A stretch of DNA of 46,606 nt from a virus. Under the pieces are notes generated by a model, which was given only the letters and a program-made list of their open reading frames with translations, did not search any database and was not told where the DNA came from. The stretch's first letter is position 1, and every line of letters starts with the position of its first letter. Below are positions 39,732-46,606 of the stretch, piece after piece. Where the stretch lies: positions 1 through 46,606 of the IMG/VR virus record IMGVR_UViG_3300025603_000025, one strand, 5' to 3'. Made by a program: the position numbers and the translations under genes.

Positions 39732-42146
39732 TTACCATGCAGCAATTACCGCACCAACAGCATTCCACATATCACCTTCAACTTCCGTCTGAGCTGCCTC
39801 TTTAGTGGCGTTACCTGCTATAGTTGCTTTTGCAAGTCCAACAATTCTTTCCTGTTCGTTCTCATAAGCTTGGAAGACATTGGCTATTTGATCACGATAA
39901 AACTGTGATTGATTATTATACTCCGTCACAGTCATCTGTTGTAAGTTTTGTGCATTGAGATAGTTGGATGCATTAATTGATGCCGTGTCTGCTGTAGAGA
40001 TTTCTCTTCTCCACTGTGCATTAGACTGGTCAATGACTAGTCTGTTCTGAGAATTAAACTCTTGTCTAGCAGTCACCTGCTCAACATTAAACTTAGACAA
40101 CGCATTAACTTGATCAGTGTTAAACTGTGACAATGCATTCTGTTGAGCATTATTAAACTGATTAACCTGTGTAGTCATCGTAGCCATAAACTGATCTGTT
40201 TGATTCTGTGAAGAAGAATTGAACTGTTTAGCAGCATTTTCAGCAGCAACGTCTGTTAACAATGCTTGGCTAATCTGTTGAGCTTTAAACAAAGACGTTT
40301 GCTGTGAGTTGTTTAAGTTAGTTATGTCCATCTGTAAGAAGTTCTGAGCATTAACTACAGCAGCTTGTTGTCTATTGTTTAGATTGGTTGTTTCAAGAGA
40401 AGCAATCTGTGCAACCTCAGCCATAACTACAGCTTGTTTGTTGTTTAGATTAGCAAGATCAACAGTTTGTGCCATCCTTGCATTCTCAAGAACAACCTGC
40501 TGTTGAGCATTGAAGTTCATGTTGGCAATGTCTGACACCTTAGAGGCGTTGATAACCTTAGTTTGAAAGGCTTGATCAAACTCTTGTCCCATGAACTGAG
40601 CACGTTGCTGAGCTGCCAACACAGCAGACTGTTGACGATTGCTCAAGTTCTGTGAAGCCATCTGTTGGAACGCTTGTGCATCAGCAGAAGCAATAGGCAA
40701 CGCAGACTCCATTGCAGCTTGAACAATAGCTTGACCAGCCATGCTAGACGCTGACAACCCTCTAGAGGCCAACATTACGTTAGCTGCTCTGACAGCACCT
40801 GCTGCCCATGATGGTGGGTTGCTAGCATCAAAGTTGTCTGTCAGTGTAGACAGCTGACCTTGAACTGTCATCTTATCTGTGACAGTTCCCTGTGCAGCGG
40901 TGGCAGCTGTTTGAGCAGCAAGCTGATTAGCCGCTGCCATATCAACACCACTGCTAACCATCTCACCAGCTTGTGCTGTACGTGTTGGAGCACCTTGAAC
41001 TGTCTGTGCAAGGCCAAGTAGGGAAGGCTGTACCGTACCAACTTGTGTCGTTGTTGGTGATTGTGTTTGAGCTGCAACTTGTGCGTCTTGAGATACAGCA
41101 CCCTGTGCAGCATTAACACCATCCATTGCTGTTTGCATAGCAGGTGTTGCAGTTGATGCATTAACTGTAGAGGTTGTGATGGGTGCAGGGGCAGCAACAT
41201 CGGCTGCTAATGTAGCCTTATCGATACTAGTTTGAGTAGCTGAATCAGGAGCTAAAGATGATGTCCCTACTAACTCATCAGACTTTGGAGCACCAATTGT
41301 TGCAGCTGTTATGTTAGCTGCTTCTGGAGCTAATGGGACACCCTCACTGTCAGTCTTAACAGCACCACCACCAGTTAGACCAGCAGCAGCTCTAGCATCA
41401 GCAGCAGCTTTAGCATCAGCAGCAGCTTTAGCATCAGCAGCAGCTTTAGCATCAGCAGCAGCTTTAGCATTAACATATGCTTGTGTATCACCCGGCTTCA
41501 AGTATGTACCCATTGCTTGATCTATTTGATCGTTGCTATAGCCTTGTGACTGAGCATAGTTGTACAGCTCTTGTTCTGTTGTTTTACCAGAAGCTGCTGC
41601 TCTTCTCTTAGCTTCAGCAAATATAACATCTTGCTCAGCTTTAGTGAAGTCAGTCTTAACAGCAACAACATCATCTGGAGCCGGCAACCCAATGCGGGGA
41701 GCTGTCTCTGGATGCAGCACATTGCGGGGAGCTTCATCTGGATACGGCAACCCAATGCGGGACACATATTCTTCTGTATCACCCGGCTTCAAGTATGTAC
41801 CCATTGATTGATCTATTTGATCGTTGCTATAGCCTTGTGACTGAGCATAGTTGTACAGCTCTTGTTGCGGTGTTTTACCAGAAGCTGTCGCTCTTTTCTG
41901 TGCTTCAGCAAATATAACATCTTGCTCAGCTTTAGTGAAGTCAGTCTTAACAGCACCACCAACAGCATACTTGCGTTTAACCATGCCACCCTTAGCCATC
42001 TTCTCCACATACTTATTAGTAACAGCAGAATACTTAGCCTTTAAAGCAGGAGAGCTTTCTAAGAATTGATCAAAGCCTTGCATAGGCCCATCATATCCCA
42101 TCTTTTTAGCAATGATTGCTCGTTGTTGATTTGTAAATTTTTTCAT
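39732..42146 (-). CDS. large repetitive virion protein, Ala/Gln/Asn-rich
   Basis: 804 residues. N-terminus with KGG/VGG boxes and a duplicated unit of about 60 residues (KTDFTKAEQDVIFAEA to YLKPGDT), then five 6-residue KAAADA-type repeats, a Thr/Ala-rich linker, and from about 430 on a long helical Q/N-rich part with recurring NLNN(R/K/S)Q motifs. Such proteins recur next to internal virion genes in aquatic podoviruses. A flexible internal or tail-associated role is inferred. Confidence 0.7.
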   Translation of the reverse strand: MKKFTNQQRAIIAKKMGYDGPMQGFDQFLESSPALKAKYSAVTNKYVEKMAKGGMVKRKYAVGGAVKTDFTKAEQDVIFAEAQKRATASGKTPQQELYNYAQSQGYSNDQIDQSMGTYLKPGDTEEYVSRIGLPYPDEAPRNVLHPETAPRIGLPAPDDVVAVKTDFTKAEQDVIFAEAKRRAAASGKTTEQELYNYAQSQGYSNDQIDQAMGTYLKPGDTQAYVNAKAAADAKAAADAKAAADAKAAADARAAAGLTGGGAVKTDSEGVPLAPEAANITAATIGAPKSDELVGTSSLAPDSATQTSIDKATLAADVAAPAPITTSTVNASTATPAMQTAMDGVNAAQGAVSQDAQVAAQTQSPTTTQVGTVQPSLLGLAQTVQGAPTRTAQAGEMVSSGVDMAAANQLAAQTAATAAQGTVTDKMTVQGQLSTLTDNFDASNPPSWAAGAVRAANVMLASRGLSASSMAGQAIVQAAMESALPIASADAQAFQQMASQNLSNRQQSAVLAAQQRAQFMGQEFDQAFQTKVINASKVSDIANMNFNAQQQVVLENARMAQTVDLANLNNKQAVVMAEVAQIASLETTNLNNRQQAAVVNAQNFLQMDITNLNNSQQTSLFKAQQISQALLTDVAAENAAKQFNSSSQNQTDQFMATMTTQVNQFNNAQQNALSQFNTDQVNALSKFNVEQVTARQEFNSQNRLVIDQSNAQWRREISTADTASINASNYLNAQNLQQMTVTEYNNQSQFYRDQIANVFQAYENEQERIVGLAKATIAGNATKEAAQTEVEGDMWNAVGAVIAAW
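41383..41472. repeat. 18-bp tandem repeat (five units) coding for KAAADA
   Basis: Five consecutive 18-bp units within the 804-residue gene; the inner three are identical. It encodes an alanine-rich helix that may vary in length. Confidence 0.85.
41484..41955. repeat. duplicated 181-bp segment
   Basis: Copies at 41484-41664 and 41775-41955, about 60 codons each, very similar in DNA and protein. The 110-bp linker carries its own small repeat (GLPxPDxAPR-type). Confidence 0.8.
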
Positions 42147-42442
42147 AAAGGTTTTATTGTATCTACTACATGGTCTAACATATGTTTATTGTCTTTTAAT
42201 AAAGCTATAATTCCTACAGCTAAACAATAAACTTGTCTCTCAGAAAGCTTAGTCTGCATACATTCATCTATTGCATGTATGCATTCATGTAACAAAGTGT
42301 CTAGTTCTCTGGGCTTTGTCTGTCCTTGTCTGATATAAATGGCGGACTTTTCATAATCACATAAACCACTTTCATTTATATCTTCCTTAACTATTATATC
42401 AAAATTGCGTCCTAATATAGACAATGTTGATATATTGATCAT
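42143..42442 (-). CDS. small zincin-like metallopeptidase
   Basis: 99 residues. HECIH (52-56) is a canonical HExxH zinc-protease motif inside a predicted helix (LDTLLHECIHAIDE). Preceding strands and a following helix fit a minimal zincin fold. No signal peptide. A late, virion-linked or processing protease is plausible; the substrate is unknown. It overlaps the 804-residue gene by 4 bp. Confidence 0.75.
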   Translation of the reverse strand: MINISTLSILGRNFDIIVKEDINESGLCDYEKSAIYIRQGQTKPRELDTLLHECIHAIDECMQTKLSERQVYCLAVGIIALLKDNKHMLDHVVDTIKPL

Positions 42443-42448
42443 AATGAG

Positions 42449-42907
42449 TTACCAATCTGCAAGAGCATACACTGTACGTTTACCGTCTTTCTGTGCTGTC
42501 ATCTTCTTCTTAGCATTACCTTTGGCATCATATGAACAATGAATCCATCCACTATTAATAACACCATCATCATAAAATTCTAATATCAATTGATCGTAGT
42601 TTAGATTGTCAGCAATCCACATAGCAACAACCTTGTTATCGATACCAGCCACTTCAAAGTCTGCTGCCTGTCCTTTGCAATGATCACTGGTTGTGCTACC
42701 ACCTACAGCTTTATTTAGCTCAGGCACTCTCAATCCACTGGTTATTGTCACAGTACCAAACTGGTCTCTTACAGGTTGTAACACACAATCAACTAAGTCT
42801 TGTAAACATTGTAATTGTTCTGGTGTTGGATTGTTATCAATGCCTAGCTTTATAGCTGTAGAACTGTCTGTTAATTCTTGCAATGAAAAGTTTTTACTTA
42901 ATTTCAT
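42449..42907 (-). CDS. peptidase M15-type endolysin
   Basis: 152 residues. Zinc-binding pattern of the M15A family: SDHCKGQAADF with His76 and Asp83, and WIHCS with His123; also the TSGLRVPELN motif. It should cut peptide stems of peptidoglycan. It sits in the late cassette with holin-like genes and is the likely lysis enzyme. No signal peptide, so holin-dependent release is expected. Confidence 0.88.
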   Translation of the reverse strand: MKLSKNFSLQELTDSSTAIKLGIDNNPTPEQLQCLQDLVDCVLQPVRDQFGTVTITSGLRVPELNKAVGGSTTSDHCKGQAADFEVAGIDNKVVAMWIADNLNYDQLILEFYDDGVINSGWIHCSYDAKGNAKKKMTAQKDGKRTVYALADW

Positions 42908-43107
42908 ACGTCTGTACTATCCGCTTTCTTTGGCTCTATAACAATACATGTTGTTTGAAATGCTTGTATGTTATCATCATTTTTAAACTGTTGTTCAGCA
43001 CCTTGATTCTGAGCAGTACATATATCTAAATCAGTAGTAAGCTGTCCTTGAGTAAACACACAAATTCCTGTTACTGTACAATAAAACGCAATTGGTAAAA
43101 ATATCAT
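42904..43107 (-). CDS. small secreted or membrane-anchored cysteine protein
   Basis: 67 residues. Hydrophobic N-terminus (MIFLPIAFYCTVTGICVF) followed by a polar part with two more cysteines. Position between holin-like gene and endolysin fits a spanin-like or lysis accessory role, but no lipobox is clear. ATGA overlaps on both sides. Confidence 0.6.
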   Translation of the reverse strand: MIFLPIAFYCTVTGICVFTQGQLTTDLDICTAQNQGAEQQFKNDDNIQAFQTTCIVIEPKKADSTDV

Positions 43108-43535
43108 TTCATACCTATTTTCTTATCTATTACTTTCTCTAACAAACCACGTAGACCGTATATAACAACAACCATACCAATAACAATGTATTGATACCAA
43201 ACTGGCGTAGAAGCTATAACAGCAAAGCCAGCCAATGCATATACACCCATACCCGGAATGAAAGCCATAAACATAGGAGTTAAGAAGACGATAAGAATTA
43301 GTTCATCTTTCCAGCTCTTAGCCATGTTCTCCATAGCTAGCTTATCTAGATCATAGTTTTGTTCTTGACCTTTCTCAGCCCTGCTCATAGCACTGATAGC
43401 ATGAGCAACTTTGATATCAGCTTCTGCTTTTATAACTGCAACTTCAGCATCTGTCTTAGCCTTAGCCACTTCTTGCCTGCTTTGAATCCAACCACCTAAG
43501 ATGGAAGCTGCTGGTTTAATTAATGCTTGCCACAT
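43104..43535 (-). CDS. holin-like 3TM membrane protein
   Basis: 143 residues. Helical charged N-terminal half (coiled-coil, 20-70), then WKDELILIVFLTPMFMAFI and two further hydrophobic helices, and a basic C-terminus. Layout matches the 3TM holin family of gene-transfer agents and phages. Its place directly upstream of the small cysteine protein and endolysin supports a holin role. Confidence 0.78.
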   Translation of the reverse strand: MWQALIKPAASILGGWIQSRQEVAKAKTDAEVAVIKAEADIKVAHAISAMSRAEKGQEQNYDLDKLAMENMAKSWKDELILIVFLTPMFMAFIPGMGVYALAGFAVIASTPVWYQYIVIGMVVVIYGLRGLLEKVIDKKIGMK

Positions 43536-43536
43536 A

Positions 43537-43974
43537 TTAGAATTGTCCTTTAGTTATGATAGCCCATACTAAGCCTACAACAGCAAACAATCCAGTGCTT
43601 ACTAAGATTATTGCTAGAGATGTATTGATAATATCTTTTATCAATTGTATTTGTTTATTCTTCTTTAATAAAACTTCTCTTGCTTCAGCTTCTCGTTTTC
43701 GTCTAGCTTCCACTTGGAAGGCTAACCAATCATCCCACAGTCCTGCTCTTCCTATATAGATCATCAGCTCCTTAAGCTGTTGTTCATTTTGTTTAATAGC
43801 TTCTAAAGCAAAGAAAGCTTCTGAGTCAGAGCTGTTGGCTTTCTTTACTAGCTCAGACTTATTATCAAAGAATGTAAACACACTAGCACCTGCTGCTAAG
43901 ATGTCACCACCATTAGCTATTGTTTCTTTTATAACTGCATACGCAGCATTAGCAGCAGCAAGTTCAGCTAGCAT
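43537..43974 (-). CDS. conserved membrane protein of lysis cassette
   Basis: 145 residues. N-terminus ELAAANAAYAVIKETIANG and the GLWDDWLAFQVEARRKREAE block are common in aquatic phages. A single C-terminal transmembrane helix spans about 115-140. Could be spanin-like or a holin partner; function not established. Confidence 0.7.
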   Translation of the reverse strand: MLAELAAANAAYAVIKETIANGGDILAAGASVFTFFDNKSELVKKANSSDSEAFFALEAIKQNEQQLKELMIYIGRAGLWDDWLAFQVEARRKREAEAREVLLKKNKQIQLIKDIINTSLAIILVSTGLFAVVGLVWAIITKGQF

Positions 43975-44201
43975 TATTTACCTATCTTTAATTCTGCATA
44001 CATAATGCCGATAGCAGCTACAACACCACCAATCCATAACAAAGGCTTAGCAGCTTTAGCTATCCAGCCTAAGACAGTGAAGGCACCTTCAACAGCATTA
44101 AAGGCAGCTACCATTGTTTTAGTCTCTGCTATGTTGGTATCCACCTTAGCCTCGACAGATATTAGTCTCTCGTAAATCTCTCTGTGTGTCACGTCTTCCA
44201 T
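43974..44201 (-). CDS. small membrane protein of lysis cassette
   Basis: 75 residues. Amphipathic coiled-coil start (YERLISVEAKVDTNIAETK) then one or two short hydrophobic helices (LLWIGGVVAAIGIMYAEL). TAATG overlap with the previous gene. Probable holin or antiholin component by layout and place. Confidence 0.65.
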   Translation of the reverse strand: MEDVTHREIYERLISVEAKVDTNIAETKTMVAAFNAVEGAFTVLGWIAKAAKPLLWIGGVVAAIGIMYAELKIGK

Positions 44202-44204
44202 ACA

Positions 44205-44450
44205 TTAAGGCTGTTCTGGAGTAACCCAACCTTCTACCGCCGCCCAAGCACCATCATAGGTGTACTTATGACCATACCACTCTTCGGGAGATGTAACGTT
44301 AGAGTGTAAGGTTGTGTTAGTGCTATTACAGTCGCTAATGATGAACTTAGGGGGGGCTCCTACTGTAATGTTTGTATCCGTAATGTCTAGAACTTCCTCA
44401 TCCTCAAAGATGTAGATGCTGACGTTGCTTAAGTTAGTTAGAGTTTTCAT
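44205..44450 (-). CDS. small tail-associated protein, copy B
   Basis: 81 residues, nearly identical to the 84-residue protein at 46134-46388 (shared NITVGAPPKFIISDCNSTNT core). Starts one base after the stop of the repeat tail protein. Recurring pairing with that tail gene suggests an accessory or assembly factor, by context only. Confidence 0.7.
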   Translation of the reverse strand: MKTLTNLSNVSIYIFEDEEVLDITDTNITVGAPPKFIISDCNSTNTTLHSNVTSPEEWYGHKYTYDGAWAAVEGWVTPEQP

Positions 44451-44451
44451 G

Positions 44452-46137
44452 TTATCCCTTGATGATTAATTTAGTTGCTGAAAGTGCCGTACCCGCTAGC
44501 ACTGATATAGTGTCGGCTGTCGTTGCTAATGTACCGTCTCGTTGTACGTAGTATGCTGTACCTGCTGTAAGGCTAGATTGTGCGTCATCTACAGAGCCTA
44601 CGGTTTGAATAGTTGCTGTCGCTGTGTCGGAATAAATTGCATCAGAAATACCAATGTAGTTAGTAGCTGTTAGGTTGGTAGAAAAGGAAGCATTCTGAAA
44701 CACCACGCTTGTTCCATAATCAGAGTTACCCTCATCCGTATAAGCAATAACTACTTTCTGTGCATTAGCATCATATGTTGCTGATATGTATTCACTACCA
44801 GCACTTTCAAATACAACAGCAGTGCCAAACGATATGCTTGTACCACTTACAGTCCCTACAATAGCTGTACCATAACCAGAGTTACCATTATCCCTATAAG
44901 CAATAACTACCTTCTGGGCATTAGCGTCATATGTTGCTGATATGAAGTCACTAGTAGCGCTCTCAAATACAACAGCAGTGCCAAACGATATGCTTGTACC
45001 GCTTACAGTTCCTACAATAGCTGTACCATAATTAGAGTTACCAACATCCCTATAAGCAATAACTACCTTCTGGGCGTTAGCATCATATGTTGCTGATATG
45101 TTGGTACTATTAGCACTTTCAAATACAACAGCAGTTCCAAACGATATGCTTGTACCACTTACAGTCCCTACAATAGCTGTACCATAATTAGAGTTAGCAT
45201 TATCCCTATAAGCAATAACAACCTTTTGGGCGTTAGAGTCATATGTTGCTGATATGTAGTAACCACTAGCGCTTTCAAATACAACAGCAGTGCCGAAGCT
45301 AATACTTGTACCGCTTACAGTTCCTACAATCGCTGTACCATAACTAGAGTTACCACCATCCCTATAAGCAATAACAACCTTTTGGGCGTTAGCATCATAT
45401 ATTGCTGATATGTAGTCACTAGCAGCGCTTTCAAATACTACAGCAGTGCCAAACGATATGCTTGTACCTGAAACAGTTCCAACAATCGCTGTACCATAAT
45501 CAGAGTTACCACTATCCCTATAAGCAATAACAACCTTTTGGGCATTAGCGTCATATGTTGCTGACATGTAGTTACTTTGAGCGCTTTCAAATACTACAGC
45601 AGTGCCGAACGATATGCTTGTGCCGCTTACAGTCCCTACAATAGCTGTTCCATAATTAGAGTTACCAATATCCCTATAAGCAATAACTACCTTCTGGGCG
45701 TTAGCATCATATGTTGCTGACATGTAGATACTACTAGCGCTCTCAAATACAACAGCAGTGCCTATATCTTGAGTTACAGATGACCCAGCCACAACACTTA
45801 CAGTACCATCAGCGTTGACAACAACTAAGTCACCATTAGCTAAAGCACCTGATGCTGTCGCTGTAGCCACACCCGCACCCGGAGCTGCCGTTTCCCAAGT
45901 CGCATCTCCGTAGGCATCCGAAGTAAGCACCTTTGCTGCACCAGCACCTGTAGTGATTTTCACCGCAGTCATTGTCTGCTTGTCGGTGAAAGTGTTAGCC
46001 GCTGTGGATGCAACTGTTGAGCCAATGTCAGCATCAACTAAGATAGTGGCATCGTAGGCTTGTACATTAACACCAATGTCAGCGTCAACAACACCAGTGG
46101 CTGCTGAAAAGTTAGCTAAGTCTCTTGCTTTACTCAT
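44452..46137 (-). CDS. repeat tail protein, probable seven-bladed propeller
   Basis: 561 residues from Met at 46137 (ATGA overlap with the small upstream gene); the longer frame to 46185 is rejected. N-terminus MSKARDLANF with ADIGVNVQAYDATI-type motifs is usual for aquatic phage tail or fibre proteins. Residues about 125-490 are seven 52-residue repeats with core SATYDANAQKVVIAYRD, each able to form a four-stranded blade. The C-terminus ends LSATKLIIKG as in other tail proteins. Receptor binding is inferred. Variability is confined to a few fixed positions. Confidence 0.78.
   Translation of the reverse strand: MSKARDLANFSAATGVVDADIGVNVQAYDATILVDADIGSTVASTAANTFTDKQTMTAVKITTGAGAAKVLTSDAYGDATWETAAPGAGVATATASGALANGDLVVVNADGTVSVVAGSSVTQDIGTAVVFESASSIYMSATYDANAQKVVIAYRDIGNSNYGTAIVGTVSGTSISFGTAVVFESAQSNYMSATYDANAQKVVIAYRDSGNSDYGTAIVGTVSGTSISFGTAVVFESAASDYISAIYDANAQKVVIAYRDGGNSSYGTAIVGTVSGTSISFGTAVVFESASGYYISATYDSNAQKVVIAYRDNANSNYGTAIVGTVSGTSISFGTAVVFESANSTNISATYDANAQKVVIAYRDVGNSNYGTAIVGTVSGTSISFGTAVVFESATSDFISATYDANAQKVVIAYRDNGNSGYGTAIVGTVSGTSISFGTAVVFESAGSEYISATYDANAQKVVIAYTDEGNSDYGTSVVFQNASFSTNLTATNYIGISDAIYSDTATATIQTVGSVDDAQSSLTAGTAYYVQRDGTLATTADTISVLAGTALSATKLIIKG
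44700..45775. repeat. seven tandem 156-bp repeats in tail gene
   Basis: Period exactly 156 bp: the AACAGC marker ends at 44820, 44976, 45132, 45288, 45444, 45600 and 45756. Units are nearly identical apart from clustered variable codons. The repeats could recombine or confuse assembly. Confidence 0.9.
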
Positions 46138-46388
46138 GGTTGGCCTTCTTGAGTAGGTGACACCCAACCTTCTACCGCAGCCCAAGCACCATCATAGGTG
46201 TACTTATGGCCACACCACTCTTCAGGAGATGTAACGTTAGAGTGTAAGGTTGTGTTGGTGCTATTACAGTCGCTAATGATGAACTTAGGGGGTGCTCCTA
46301 CTGTAATGTTAGAAGATGTAATGTTCACCGCTTCACCGTCTTCAAATAAATAGATGCTGACGTTATCTGTGTTAGTTAGAGTTTTCAT
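46134..46388 (-). CDS. small tail-associated protein, copy A
   Basis: 84 residues, paralogue of the 44205-44450 protein; shares a 4-bp overlap with the repeat tail gene downstream. Begins two bases after the stop of a partial tail gene, repeating the same tail/small-protein order. Confidence 0.7.
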   Translation of the reverse strand: MKTLTNTDNVSIYLFEDGEAVNITSSNITVGAPPKFIISDCNSTNTTLHSNVTSPEEWCGHKYTYDGAWAAVEGWVSPTQEGQP

Positions 46389-46389
46389 G

Positions 46390-46606
46390 TTATCCCTTGA
46401 TGATTAATTTAGTTGCTGAAAGTGCTGTACCCGCTAGCACTGATATAGTGGCGGCTGTCGTTGCTAATGTACCGTCTATTTGTACGTAGTATGCTGTACC
46501 TGCTGTAAGGCTAGATTGTGCGTCATCTACAGAGCCTACGGTTTGAATAGTTGCTGTCGCTGTGTCGGAATAAATTGCATCAGAAATACCAATGTAGTTA
46601 GTAGCT
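46390..46606 (-). CDS. partial tail protein, C-terminus only
   Basis: Open frame running off the right edge; 72 codons seen, ending in the same LSATKLIIKG tail. DNA over 217 bp is nearly identical to 44452-44668. It is the C-terminus of a second repeat tail protein whose body lies outside the window. Confidence 0.8.
   Translation of the reverse strand, partial: ATNYIGISDAIYSDTATATIQTVGSVDDAQSSLTAGTAYYVQIDGTLATTAATISVLAGTALSATKLIIKG

Noticed and set aside
41311-42069. Several plus-strand open frames opposite the 804-residue virion gene
   Set aside because: They are low-complexity shadows of the repeat-rich minus-strand gene and duplicate with its internal repeats.
44700-45775. A full diversity-generating retroelement
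   Set aside because: Only the codon pattern is suggestive. No reverse transcriptase, template repeat or C-type lectin variable protein is visible, so no element is annotated.
1-46606. Circular joining of the two window ends
   Set aside because: The ends share no terminal repeat. The cut tail gene would have to begin within the first 90 bases, which carry no start codon or homologous sequence in that frame.

Overview
The window reads as most of the genome of a tailed double-stranded DNA bacteriophage (Caudoviricetes), probably short-tailed. It has a portal of about 690 residues, large and small terminase subunits, very long virion proteins and no tape-measure gene. The host cannot be named. 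The phage encodes no RNA polymerase, one promoter matches the bacterial sigma-70 consensus exactly, and a boxA-like element precedes the early genes. All of this fits a Gram-negative, probably aquatic, host.

Layout. (1) 91-10126, minus strand: the packaging/head arm, with two small DNA-binding genes (small terminase and a helix-turn-helix-like protein), TerL, portal, a 799-residue structural protein and several basic or glycine-rich small proteins. (2) 10127-11860: a gene-free divergent control region with a perfect promoter firing left, several inverted repeats, a cluster of six AGATCT sites, a boxA-like element and a candidate rightward promoter. (3) 11861-32435, plus strand: the early and middle genes. 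It opens with Gp88-like and DUF932 genes, each preceded by stem-loops and a palindromic ribosome-binding site. A block of very small genes follows, containing an ADP-ribosylglycohydrolase, a tyrosine integrase and a SleB-type hydrolase. Next come nucleotide and replication genes (dATP/dGTP diphosphohydrolase-like, ThyX, primase-helicase, family B-like DNA polymerase, SSB-like protein, 5'-3' exonuclease, HNH), then nrdA, a conserved unknown gene, nrdB, an HNH-AP2 homing nuclease and phoH. The arm ends in tRNA-Arg(UCU). (4) 32491-32520: a bidirectional terminator where the two strands converge. (5) 32523-46606, minus strand: the late arm, with tail/receptor-binding proteins, a lysis cassette (small membrane proteins, 3TM holin-like protein, M15 peptidase), a mini-zincin and four or five large internal virion proteins. 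The last one carries a possible ADP-ribosyltransferase domain.

Divergence at about 10-11.8 kb and convergence at 32.5 kb suggest a circular or circularly permuted map on which both minus-strand arms belong to one late unit. No major capsid or tail-tube gene is visible, and the right edge cuts a tail gene, so sequence is missing between the two ends.

The most interesting points are: a seven-repeat, probably beta-propeller, tail protein whose variable codons change almost only at bases 1 and 2; a possible pairing of a virion ADP-ribosyltransferase-like domain with an early ADP-ribosylglycohydrolase; and a run of stem-loops plus Shine-Dalgarno palindromes in front of the first early genes.
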